From the NCBI GenBank assembly GCA_023424275.1, contig JAFAED010000431.1, positions 1 through 5,527 on the forward strand: a stretch of DNA of 5,527 nucleotides, given 5' to 3'. The position numbers and the translations under genes are program-made. Below, in pieces: positions 1 through 5,527 of this stretch. The number at the start of each line of letters is the position of its first letter. The first letter of the stretch is position 1. The stretch is from Pseudomonadota bacterium. Its GTDB lineage: Bacteria > Pseudomonadota > Alphaproteobacteria > Sphingomonadales > Sphingomonadaceae. The notes under the pieces were generated by a model. It was given only the letters and a program-made list of their open reading frames with translations, was not told the origin of the DNA and ran no database searches.

Positions 1-442
1 ATATATCATGCACGGCTTTGGCTGGGCATGGCACCGCGACCATCATGAGCCGCATGACAAGCTGCTGGAAAAGAACGACCTGTTCGCAATCTTTGGCGCC
101 GCGATGAGCATTTCGATGTTCGTTATCGGCAGCCCGATGATCATGGGCGCCGGTGCGTGGGAGCCGGGCACGTGGATCGGGCTCGGCATCCTCTTTTACG
201 GCATCATCTATACGATCGTCCACGACGGGCTCGTCCACCAGCGCTATTTCCGCTGGGTGCCGCGGCGCGGCTACGCGAAGCGGCTCGTGCAGGCGCACAA
301 GCTCCACCATGCGACGATCGGCAAGGAGGGCGGGGTCAGTTTCGGCTTCGTCTTCGCGCGCGATCCGGCAAAACTGAAAGCCGAACTGAAAGCGCAGCGC
401 GAGGCGGGCATTGCCGTGGTGCGCGAGGCGATCGCCGACTAG
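1..442 (+). CDS. crtZ: beta-carotene hydroxylase CrtZ, C-terminal part (5' end outside window)
   Basis: CrtZ is a membrane di-iron hydroxylase of the fatty-acid-hydroxylase superfamily that adds hydroxyls at C3 and C3' of beta-ionone rings, turning beta-carotene into zeaxanthin. The reading frame is open to the left edge: codons Tyr-Ile come before the first visible Met at base 8, matching the CrtZ pattern HKYIMHG, so this Met is internal and the true start is off-window. Counting from that Met, the histidine ligands are H2, HRDHH (9-13), H72 and H77 in HDGLVHQR, and HKLHH (97-101); only the first His of the first box is missing. Hydrophobic segments lie at about 25-48 and 54-71. GKEGGVSFGF after the last box is also family-typical. 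About 145 codons remain of a family size near 160-175. The TAG stop overlaps the stop of the convergent GST gene. The family call is firm; the product is inferred from the family. Confidence 0.95.
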   Translation, partial: YIMHGFGWAWHRDHHEPHDKLLEKNDLFAIFGAAMSISMFVIGSPMIMGAGAWEPGTWIGLGILFYGIIYTIVHDGLVHQRYFRWVPRRGYAKRLVQAHKLHHATIGKEGGVSFGFVFARDPAKLKAELKAQREAGIAVVREAIAD

Positions 443-1119
443 CCCGTCCGGTAATCGGCGGTAATCGCGCCCGCCGCCATCAATTCGGCCTCATGGCTTT
501 CCTCGCGCCAGCTTTCGGCGAGTGCCTGTTGTTCCCAATTCTGCATCGCCGGATGCGCGAGCATATGGTCGACCCACGCCTGCCCGGCGCCGACGTCGAG
601 GCCATAGGTGCGGATGCGGAAGGCGACAGGGGCAAAGAAGGCGTCGACGGCGGTAAAATGCTCGCCCGCGAGCCAAGGGCCGCCGAAGCGCGACAGGCCT
701 TCGGCGAACAATTCGCGGATACGCGCGACGTCGAGCCGGAGCGCGCCCGACGGCGGCTTCGGCGTCACGCGCACGCCGACATTCATCGTGCAATCATTGC
801 GCAGCGCCGAAAAGCCGCTGTGCATCTCCGCCGCCGCGCATTGCGCCCACGCGCGCGCATCGGGATCGGTCGGCCACACGCCCTTGTGCCGGTCGGCGAG
901 GTAGAGGGTGATGCCGAGCGAGTCATAGACTGTCCGCCCTTCGTCGAGCAGCGCGGGCACCTGTCCGGTCGGCGAAAAACTCCGAAACTCGTCATAGTTG
1001 ATCGGATTGCTGAACGGTTCGATCTGGTCCTCGAACGCGATGCCCAGCGCGTGCATCAGCACCCACGGGCGGAGCGACCAGCTCGAATAATTACGGTTGG
1101 CGGTGATCAGCACATACAT
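439..1119 (-). CDS. glutathione S-transferase family protein
   Basis: This is a 226-residue cytosolic GST-like protein, the usual size for a complete two-domain GST. The N-terminal thioredoxin-fold domain (about 1-80) starts with MYVLITANRNYSSWSLRPW. The SSWS stretch (12-15) sits where zeta-like GSTs carry their catalytic serine. It is followed by QVPAL (53-57) with the cis-proline that binds the glutathione backbone, and DSLGITLYL (66-74), the counterpart of the ES-AI-YL glutathione-binding motif. The helical C-terminal domain (about 90-210) carries FTAVDAFFAPVA (155-166), the N-capping box region with its conserved Asp. The ATG at 1117-1119 is chosen because AGGAG lies 8 bases upstream and the protein begins directly with the first beta strand. 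The gene overlaps the end of the epimerase gene by 13 bases, so it is probably translated from the same message. The substrate cannot be told; conjugation, isomerisation and peroxide reduction are all possible in this family. Confidence 0.92.
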   Translation of the reverse strand: MYVLITANRNYSSWSLRPWVLMHALGIAFEDQIEPFSNPINYDEFRSFSPTGQVPALLDEGRTVYDSLGITLYLADRHKGVWPTDPDARAWAQCAAAEMHSGFSALRNDCTMNVGVRVTPKPPSGALRLDVARIRELFAEGLSRFGGPWLAGEHFTAVDAFFAPVAFRIRTYGLDVGAGQAWVDHMLAHPAMQNWEQQALAESWREESHEAELMAAGAITADYRTG

Positions 1120-2084
1120 GGCTGCTGCTCCTGTGCGATGATGGGGGACATATAGTCGGGGTCGTGCGCGAAGGGCAGCGCCGTGCCGTCGCGGAGGGCG
1201 GCGAGCACGCTGCCGAAGTCGCTCTGCGCGCGCCAGCCGAAGCGGCGTTCGGCGCGCGACGGGTCGTAAACACGGTCGATGCTATCGGGAAGCACCCAGC
1301 CCTTGGCCGCATAAAGCTCGGCCGCATCGGGATGGTAGCGCGCGATCACCGCGCGGGCGTCGCGGGCCAGCTCCCCGGCGTCCGCGCGCGAGAAGGGCGG
1401 CGGCGCCGAAAGGATGAAGGTGTCGCAGCCGATCTGCGGTGCAGCTTCGAGCGCGGCGAGATGCGCCGCGGCGGCATCCTCGACCGTCAGGCGGCGGTTG
1501 AGCAGTTCATTCGCTTTCAGGTTCGGGCCGCTCGGCACGGCATGCGTATCGTCATCCTCGGGAAAGAATCGCCCGGTGCGCAGGATCAGGGCGTTGATGC
1601 CATGCTCGCGGTGGACGAGCTTCACCGCCTGTTCGGCGGCGAGCTTGGTGATGCCATAGATGTTGCGCGGTTCGATCGGTCCGAAACCCTCGTCCATCCA
1701 CCAGGCGCCCTCTGCGCCCGCGCCGGCGCGCACGTCGCTGCGGATCATCAGCGAGGTCGTGGAGGTGAAGATGAAACGGTCGTTCCCCGCCGCGACCGCC
1801 GCTTCGATCAGGTTCAGCGTGCCCGTCACATTGACGTCGACGAACGCCTGCCGGGGATAACGCACGATGTCGGGTTTGTGCAGCGCGCCGCCGTGGATCA
1901 CCGCCTCGATGCCATGCTCGCCCATCGTCCGCTCGATCAGCGCGCGGTCGGCAACGCTGCCGATCACCTGCGTGTGCGCCCCCGGCACGACGTCGAGCCC
2001 GGTGACGCTGTGGCCGTTCTCGGCCAGCAGGGGAGCGAGATAACGCCCCAGCCAGCCCGATGATCCGGTCAGCAGCACGCGCAT
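1107..2084 (-). CDS. NAD-dependent epimerase/dehydratase (extended SDR family)
   Basis: This 325-residue cytoplasmic protein is an extended short-chain dehydrogenase/reductase, the group of nucleotide-sugar epimerases, dehydratases and related oxidoreductases. The Rossmann fold opens at the N-terminus with TGSSGWLG (6-13), a TGxxGxxG dinucleotide site. Asp31 at the end of strand 2 favours NAD over NADP. The catalytic pair is YGITK (Tyr143, Lys147), preceded by FTSTTS (106-111), in which Thr109 aligns by eye with the usual catalytic Ser. NVTGTLNLIEAA (85-96) is the conserved helix before that strand. LILRTGRFFP (166-175) marks the start of the variable substrate domain, and DPSRAERRFGW (274-284) is the typical late motif of this family. 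The ATG has a strong GGAGGAG site 8 bases upstream. The C-terminal tail, ending in CMC, overlaps the GST start. The substrate is unknown; no sugar-biosynthesis genes are nearby, so a role in nucleotide-sugar metabolism is not supported by context. Confidence 0.93.
   Translation of the reverse strand: MRVLLTGSSGWLGRYLAPLLAENGHSVTGLDVVPGAHTQVIGSVADRALIERTMGEHGIEAVIHGGALHKPDIVRYPRQAFVDVNVTGTLNLIEAAVAAGNDRFIFTSTTSLMIRSDVRAGAGAEGAWWMDEGFGPIEPRNIYGITKLAAEQAVKLVHREHGINALILRTGRFFPEDDDTHAVPSGPNLKANELLNRRLTVEDAAAAHLAALEAAPQIGCDTFILSAPPPFSRADAGELARDARAVIARYHPDAAELYAAKGWVLPDSIDRVYDPSRAERRFGWRAQSDFGSVLAALRDGTALPFAHDPDYMSPIIAQEQQPCMC
1128..1132 (-). promoter_or_regulatory. ribosome binding site of the GST gene
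   Basis: On the minus strand this reads AGGAG, 8 bases before the ATG at 1119. It lies inside the last codons of the epimerase gene. It supports the chosen GST start and shows the gene can recruit ribosomes itself despite the overlap. Confidence 0.7.
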
Positions 2085-2092
2085 CGATGATT

Positions 2093-2100
2093 CTCCTCCC
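2093..2100 (-). promoter_or_regulatory. ribosome binding site of the epimerase gene
   Basis: The minus strand reads GGGAGGAG, a near-ideal Shine-Dalgarno site, 8 bases before the ATG at 2084. It is the strongest site in the window and belongs to the only gene here that does not overlap its upstream neighbour, as expected where coupling cannot help. Confidence 0.75.
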
Positions 2101-2113
2101 GATCCCCGACGCG

Positions 2114-2130
2114 CGCCTGATACACAGGCG
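2114..2130 (-). repeat. short perfect inverted repeat (hairpin) in the 68-base gap
   Basis: CGCCTG and CAGGCG form a perfect 6-bp stem around a 5-base loop, centred in the only intergenic gap of the minus-strand gene series. It begins 22 bases after the stop of the serine-hydrolase gene and ends 29 bases before the epimerase start. There is no run of T after it on either strand, so it is not a standard intrinsic terminator. A weak sigma70-like pair on the minus strand (TTGCCC at 2141-2146 and TATCAG at 2117-2122, spacer 18) overlaps it. It may be a transcript-end stabiliser, an operator, or chance in GC-rich DNA. Confidence 0.3.
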
Positions 2131-2152
2131 GCGGACAGGGGGGCAAGGGCGG

Positions 2153-3460
2153 TCAGCCTTTCGGTTCCGCCGCGGCCGGCGGGGCCTTGGCGGCCTTCGC
2201 TGCCGGTCCGGGCAGTTCGCTGAGGTCGAGCCAGCCCGCGTCCGCCCGCTTTTTATAGCTGTCGATCACCGCGAACGGGATACGGAACGGGAACCCCCAG
2301 TCGCTGTTCCACAGCGCTACGACGCCCGTCCGCGTCGCGGGTTCGAAAATCATCGTGGCGCGATAGCCCTCGACTGCGCCCGAATGGCCTTCCAGCCGGT
2401 CGCCGGCATAGGTGAAGCTCCGCCAGCCGAGGCCATAACCCGCTTCGCCCGTCGCGGCGCGCAGCGTGCCGCCATAGAGCCGCCCGGTGCCGACGCGCGG
2501 GCGATGCGCGATCTGCAACACCGGACCGGGCAGCACGTCGGGGCGTTTTCCCATCATCGCCTGCATCCATTTGGCGAAATCGACGATGTCGCTTTCGACC
2601 CCGGCGGCGGCGGGAACGCGCCAATAGGCCTCCTTGATGGGGCGGACGAGTGCGCCGCGGTGCGGCTTCGCCCAATCCTTCGCGTTCGTCAGCCGATCGC
2701 GCCCATAACCTGCGCTGACCATGCCCAGCGGGCGGAAAAAACGGTCCTCGACCGCATCGGCAAAGGGCTCGTTCGCAGCCTTGCCCAATATTTCGCTCGC
2801 CGTATCGAAGGCGACATTCTGATAGGTGTGGCAGGTGCCGGGTTCGCACTGCAACGGCGCGAGGGCCAGGCTCGCGCGCAACAGCTCGGGGCTCTGCCCT
2901 TCCTCCAGCTTCTCGTCATAGGCGTTTTTGGTGAGGCCGGTGCGCTGCGCCAGAAGGTCGCCCACCGTGACCCGGTCCTCGGCCCCGCCGGGCAGGCGTA
3001 GCGACGTGCGCCAACTGGCGACCGGACGGTCCAGATCGACCGCGCCGTCCGCGGCCAGCGCCGCCGCCAGCGCACCCGTGGCCGTTTTGGAAACCGAAGC
3101 CCAACGGAACAGCGTTTGCGGCGTCACCGACGCGCCCGTCGACTTGTCCGCGACACCATAGGTGCGGACGAAGCGCAGTTCGCCGTCTTCGACCACCGCC
3201 ACCGCGAGTCCCGCCATTTCGGGTCGTTGTGACAGATCGGTGAGTTGCCGGTCGAGCGCGGCATAATCGATTCGCCCGTGCCATTCGGCGGGCGTGTCGG
3301 GCAGGTTTTCCGGGGCGGCGATCGGGATGGGGATGCTTGCAAGCGGATGCTTTCCGCCCAGCGCGTGAATGCCGAACCAGCCCACCGACCCCATCGCGAC
3401 GATCGCGACAAGATATGTGAAAACCCGCTTCCTCGACCTTTTTTTAGACTGCGACCTCAT
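2153..3460 (-). CDS. membrane-anchored class C beta-lactamase-like serine hydrolase
   Basis: This is a 435-residue member of the beta-lactamase-related (Pfam Beta-lactamase, AmpC/EstB-like) family. Members include class C beta-lactamases, DD-peptidases, esterases and amide hydrolases that work through an acyl-serine. The three active-site elements are visible: SVSK (122-125) with nucleophile Ser122 and base Lys125, YQN (213-215), and HSG (359-361) where AmpC has KTG. HSG is common in the esterase and peptidase branches, so true beta-lactamase activity is doubtful. The N-terminus is very basic (residues 2-12, [11 protein letters not shown]) and is followed by one hydrophobic segment (about 13-32) with no clear cleavage site, which suggests an inner-membrane anchor with the enzyme in the periplasm. 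Cys205 and Cys210 could form a disulphide, which also fits a periplasmic place. The tail (418-435) is rich in Ala, Pro and Lys. The start lies 17 bases inside the CoA-transferase gene with no clear Shine-Dalgarno, so translation is probably coupled. The natural substrate is unknown. Confidence 0.92.
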   Translation of the reverse strand: MRSQSKKRSRKRVFTYLVAIVAMGSVGWFGIHALGGKHPLASIPIPIAAPENLPDTPAEWHGRIDYAALDRQLTDLSQRPEMAGLAVAVVEDGELRFVRTYGVADKSTGASVTPQTLFRWASVSKTATGALAAALAADGAVDLDRPVASWRTSLRLPGGAEDRVTVGDLLAQRTGLTKNAYDEKLEEGQSPELLRASLALAPLQCEPGTCHTYQNVAFDTASEILGKAANEPFADAVEDRFFRPLGMVSAGYGRDRLTNAKDWAKPHRGALVRPIKEAYWRVPAAAGVESDIVDFAKWMQAMMGKRPDVLPGPVLQIAHRPRVGTGRLYGGTLRAATGEAGYGLGWRSFTYAGDRLEGHSGAVEGYRATMIFEPATRTGVVALWNSDWGFPFRIPFAVIDSYKKRADAGWLDLSELPGPAAKAAKAPPAAAEPKG

Positions 3461-4085
3461 AATTGGCCGTCGTCTTAGCGGCGACTTCCTCCGCCGTCAC
3501 CCCCGGTGCGAGTTCGATCAGCTTGAACGGGCTGTCATGGTCGTCGCGTTTGAACACCGCGAGGTCGGTGATGATCATGTCGACGACATTCTTGCCGGTC
3601 AGCGGCAGCGTGCATGCGGGGATGAACTTCGGGCTGCCGTCCTTGGCATTATGCTCCATGACGACGATGATCTTCTTGACCCCGGCGACGAGGTCCATCG
3701 CGCCGCCCATGCCCTTGATCATCTTGCCCGGGATCATCCAGTTCGCGATGTCGCCATTTTCGGCGATTTCCATCGCGCCCAGCACGGTGAGGTCGATGTG
3801 GCCGCCGCGAATCATCGCAAAGCTGTCGGCCGAGCTGAAATAGGCCGATTGCGGCAGCTCGCTGATCGTCTGCTTGCCCGCGTTGATCAGGTCGGCATCC
3901 TCCTCGCCCTCAAAGGGAAAGGGGCCGATGCCGAGCATGCCGTTTTCCGACTGGAGCGTCACCGTCATCCCGGCAGGGATATGGTTTGCGACCAAAGTGG
4001 GGATACCGATGCCGAGGTTGACGTAATAGCCGTCCTGCAGCTCTTTCGCGGCGCGCGCCGCCATGTCATCACGCGTCCAGCTCAT
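3444..4085 (-). CDS. scoB: 3-oxoacid CoA-transferase subunit B (succinyl-CoA:3-ketoacid type)
   Basis: This is the complete 213-residue beta subunit of a family I CoA-transferase. With subunit A it transfers CoA from succinyl-CoA to a 3-oxo acid such as acetoacetate through a glutamyl-CoA thioester. The catalytic glutamate is Glu47 in [14 protein letters not shown] (44-57). Other family marks are [13 protein letters not shown] (21-33), the [14 protein letters not shown] stretch (94-107) and [18 protein letters not shown] (119-136). The open frame runs much further upstream, to 4934, but that part lies over the phosphatase gene in another frame and has no family similarity. The start at 4085 is fixed by the family N-terminus ([16 protein letters not shown]) and by GGGAG 8 bases upstream. 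It forms an ATGA overlap with the phosphatase stop. The 3' end overlaps the serine-hydrolase gene by 17 bases. A 3-oxoadipate transferase (PcaJ) or acetate-acetoacetate transferase (AtoA) is the alternative; no aromatic-degradation genes are seen, so the Sco role is preferred. Confidence 0.94.
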   Translation of the reverse strand: MSWTRDDMAARAAKELQDGYYVNLGIGIPTLVANHIPAGMTVTLQSENGMLGIGPFPFEGEEDADLINAGKQTISELPQSAYFSSADSFAMIRGGHIDLTVLGAMEIAENGDIANWMIPGKMIKGMGGAMDLVAGVKKIIVVMEHNAKDGSPKFIPACTLPLTGKNVVDMIITDLAVFKRDDHDSPFKLIELAPGVTAEEVAAKTTANYEVAV

Positions 4086-4975
4086 TGGCTTGGCTCCCAT
4101 TGCTTGTCGGAGGGGAAGGCGTCGCCCCAGCCCAGTTTTTCCCACGGGCCGTAGACAGGGTTGGGGAACAGGAACCAGCCCTTGTCCCAAAGTGCGGTGG
4201 CGCCCGCGCTTGTCGCGAGCGCCATGCGCTGCGCCGCGGGCAGGTCCTTGACGTTGAACTGCTGGCTGAAATCGCCGAGCTGGTCGCCGCCCAAAATAAT
4301 CACGCAATATTTCGACGCGATCGCCGCGCGGCGTCCGTCCTTGCTCGACCCGCCGGCGTCGTCGCCCATCAGGAACAAGGTCTCGCCATGCTTGAACTCG
4401 CCGAGTCCCGCGGCGCGGAGTGTATCCTCGCTGCCCTTGGCATTGGCGGCGCTGCGGTTGGTGTTGGCGATGACGGTGATGCCCGCGGCGCGCAGCTTGT
4501 TCACCATCTCGACGCTGCCCGGCATCGCGACCGCCTTGCCCGCGCCGCTCTTTTCCCACTGATCCCAGATTTTGGGATCGAACGCCGTGCCCTTCTCGGC
4601 AAAATAGCGCATCGGGCCGAGATTCCAGATCAATGTCTCGTCGGCGTCGAACACCGCGGCGAAGGGCTTGTTGCCGCACGGCTCGAACGCGGGCGCATCC
4701 ATCGTCGCGCCGGGCGCGAGTATGACGCTGTCCTTCGGTCGCTGCTTGATCCGTCCCGCGCCATAGTCGGCGATCCGCGCATTGGTCGCGCGAACGGCGA
4801 CCGCCGCCTCGGGCGAGCCATAGAGATATTGCAATGCCACCGGCGGCGTCTCGGCCGCAGCGGGCGCGGGTGCCGGCAGGGGGGCGGGCGGCGGAGCCGG
4901 AGCCGTCGCCACCTCTGCCGGCGCGCTCGCGCACCCGGCAAGGAGCAGCGCGGCGGTAAGGGCGAAATTACGCAT
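4082..4975 (-). CDS. HAD-superfamily (class IIIB, e(P4)-like) acid phosphatase lipoprotein
   Basis: This 297-residue lipoprotein phosphatase probably removes phosphate from nucleotides or other monoesters outside the cytoplasm. The N-terminus has a short hydrophobic stretch ending in the lipobox LAGC, giving lipid-modified Cys15. An Ala/Pro-rich linker follows (about 16-45) and would hold the enzyme off the membrane. HAD motif I is FDADET (109-114; nucleophile Asp110, acid Asp112). Motif II is NTNR (171-174; Thr172), motif III is Lys212 in KDGRR, and motif IV is GDQLGDF (230-236). The order and spacing match the e(P4)/class B group rather than cytosolic HADs. [10 protein letters not shown] near residues 269-278 is a feature I recall from acid phosphatases of this type. 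The ATG at 4975 is preferred; a GTG one codon upstream (4978) is possible. Either start overlaps the stop of subunit A (1 or 4 bases), and the stop overlaps the subunit B start by 4. The gene therefore sits between two genes whose products form one enzyme. Confidence 0.88.
   Translation of the reverse strand: MRNFALTAALLLAGCASAPAEVATAPAPPPAPLPAPAPAAAETPPVALQYLYGSPEAAVAVRATNARIADYGAGRIKQRPKDSVILAPGATMDAPAFEPCGNKPFAAVFDADETLIWNLGPMRYFAEKGTAFDPKIWDQWEKSGAGKAVAMPGSVEMVNKLRAAGITVIANTNRSAANAKGSEDTLRAAGLGEFKHGETLFLMGDDAGGSSKDGRRAAIASKYCVIILGGDQLGDFSQQFNVKDLPAAQRMALATSAGATALWDKGWFLFPNPVYGPWEKLGWGDAFPSDKQWEPSQ
4094..4098 (-). promoter_or_regulatory. ribosome binding site of CoA-transferase subunit B
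   Basis: The minus strand reads GGGAG, 8 bases before the ATG at 4085, within the codons for Trp-Glu-Pro near the end of the phosphatase gene. It decides the start of subunit B against the much longer open frame. Confidence 0.65.
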
Positions 4976-5527
4976 CACGCTGCTTCGCGCGGACGCGTCG
5001 TGCGGAATTCGATCTTCTTGTCATAGGGCGCACCGACGATCATGCGCTTCACATAGATGCCGGGCAGGTGGATCGCATCGGGGTCGAGGCTGCCGGTCGG
5101 CACGATTTCCTCGACCTCGGCGACGCAGATTTTCGCCGCCGTCGCCATCGGCTGGTTGAAGTTGCGCGCGGTCTTGCGAAAGACGAGATTGCCGCTCTCG
5201 TCCGCCTTCCAGCCCTTGATGATCGACAGATCCGCGCGGATGCCGCGCTCGAGGATATAGGTCTCGCCGTCGAACTCCTTATGCTCCTTGCCGTCGGCAA
5301 CGACGGTGCCGACGCCGGTCCTGGTGTAGAAGCCGGGTATGCCGGCGCCGCCGGCGCGGCAGCGCACGGCGAGCGTCCCCTGCGGGCAGAATTCGACCTC
5401 GAGCTCGCCGGACAGATACTGCCGCTCAAACTCCTTATTCTCGCCGACATAGGAAGAGATCATCTTCTTGACCTGGCGCGAGCGGAGCAGCTTGCCGAGG
5501 CCCTCATTGTCGATGCCGGCATTGTTC
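4975..5527 (-). CDS. scoA: 3-oxoacid CoA-transferase subunit A, C-terminal part (5' end outside window)
   Basis: This is the alpha subunit of the same family I CoA-transferase; it binds CoA and pairs with subunit B. The frame is open to the right edge, and 183 codons are visible of a usual length near 230-240, so roughly the first 50 are missing. The Met at 5463 is internal: upstream codons read [21 protein letters not shown], a conserved family stretch. Clear marks follow, namely [20 protein letters not shown], then PQGTLA, then [17 protein letters not shown] (the first seven residues at about 5335-5355). Further on come [20 protein letters not shown] and [13 protein letters not shown]. The two Cys in [12 protein letters not shown] replace residues that are usually not Cys in relatives I recall, but the motif is otherwise intact. 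The stop TGA shares its last base with the preferred phosphatase start. The promoter of the whole unit should lie upstream of this gene. PcaI or AtoD are the alternatives for the family name. Confidence 0.93.
   Translation of the reverse strand, partial: NNAGIDNEGLGKLLRSRQVKKMISSYVGENKEFERQYLSGELEVEFCPQGTLAVRCRAGGAGIPGFYTRTGVGTVVADGKEHKEFDGETYILERGIRADLSIIKGWKADESGNLVFRKTARNFNQPMATAAKICVAEVEEIVPTGSLDPDAIHLPGIYVKRMIVGAPYDKKIEFRTTRPREAA

Noticed and set aside
449..467. Tandem 9-base direct repeat (CGGTAATCG twice, 10-base period) just after the crtZ stop
   Set aside because: It lies in the last codons of the GST gene, is not a multiple of three in period, and has only two copies, so it is probably chance rather than an iteron or attachment site.
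157..1155. Long plus-strand open frame (332 codons) opposite the GST gene
   Set aside because: It lies across the crtZ end and antisense to the GST gene, is very rich in Arg and Ala, and shows no recognisable domain. Long antisense frames are expected in GC-rich coding DNA.
1164..3001. Two long plus-strand open frames (1164-2063 and 2060-3001) opposite the epimerase and serine-hydrolase genes
   Set aside because: The minus-strand frames have complete family motifs. The plus-strand translations are Arg/Gly/Ala-rich without motifs and have no convincing start context.
4086..4934. N-terminal extension of CoA-transferase subunit B giving a 496-residue fusion
   Set aside because: The extension reads through the phosphatase gene in another frame, is low-complexity Arg/Gly-rich, and has no family match. 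The normal 213-residue subunit has its own ATG and GGGAG site.
3369..5026. Plus-strand open frames at 3369-4154 and 4085-5026
   Set aside because: They mirror the CoA-transferase B and phosphatase genes on the opposite strand and show no family features.
1..5527. Search by eye for CRISPR repeats, tRNA or rRNA genes, insertion-sequence ends, transposase or integrase genes, and riboswitches
   Set aside because: None was seen. Coding sequence fills all but 68 bases of the window, and all seven genes belong to ordinary chromosomal families.

Overview
The window looks like a piece of chromosome from an alphaproteobacterium of the Sphingomonadales type (Sphingopyxis or Sphingomonas-like). The base composition is strongly GC-rich and genes are packed with overlapping stops and starts. 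A CrtZ-type carotenoid hydroxylase, an acid phosphatase lipoprotein of a kind I recall from sphingomonads, and an NRNYSSWS-type glutathione transferase fit that group. The genus is inference; no rRNA or other marker gene is present.

Layout. At the left edge (1-442, + strand) is the C-terminal part of beta-carotene hydroxylase CrtZ. Everything else is on the minus strand and reads from the right edge leftwards. The order is CoA-transferase subunit A (5' end outside the window, stop at 4975), HAD-family acid phosphatase lipoprotein (4975-4082), CoA-transferase subunit B (4085-3444), membrane-anchored class C beta-lactamase-like serine hydrolase (3460-2153), NAD-dependent epimerase/dehydratase (2084-1107), and glutathione S-transferase (1119-439). 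Junctions are an overlap of 1 or 4 bases, then 4 bases, then 17 bases, a 68-base gap, and a 13-base overlap, so the set looks like one transcription unit with coupled translation. The promoter must lie beyond the right edge, unless a weak candidate in the 68-base gap is used. The unit converges on crtZ, and the two stop codons lie in one shared CTAG.

Function. The two CoA-transferase subunits form an enzyme that moves CoA between succinyl-CoA and a 3-oxo acid, most likely acetoacetate, feeding ketone bodies or polyhydroxybutyrate breakdown products into central metabolism. The phosphatase sits between the two subunit genes and probably acts at the outer membrane or in the periplasm. The serine hydrolase is probably anchored in the inner membrane facing the periplasm. 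The SDR and GST are cytoplasmic and have no obvious link to the CoA-transferase beyond co-transcription.

I see no mobile element, CRISPR array, RNA gene or clearly new system. The items most worth a second look are the phosphatase gene splitting the CoA-transferase pair, the shared-stop convergent junction, and the 68-base gap with its hairpin.
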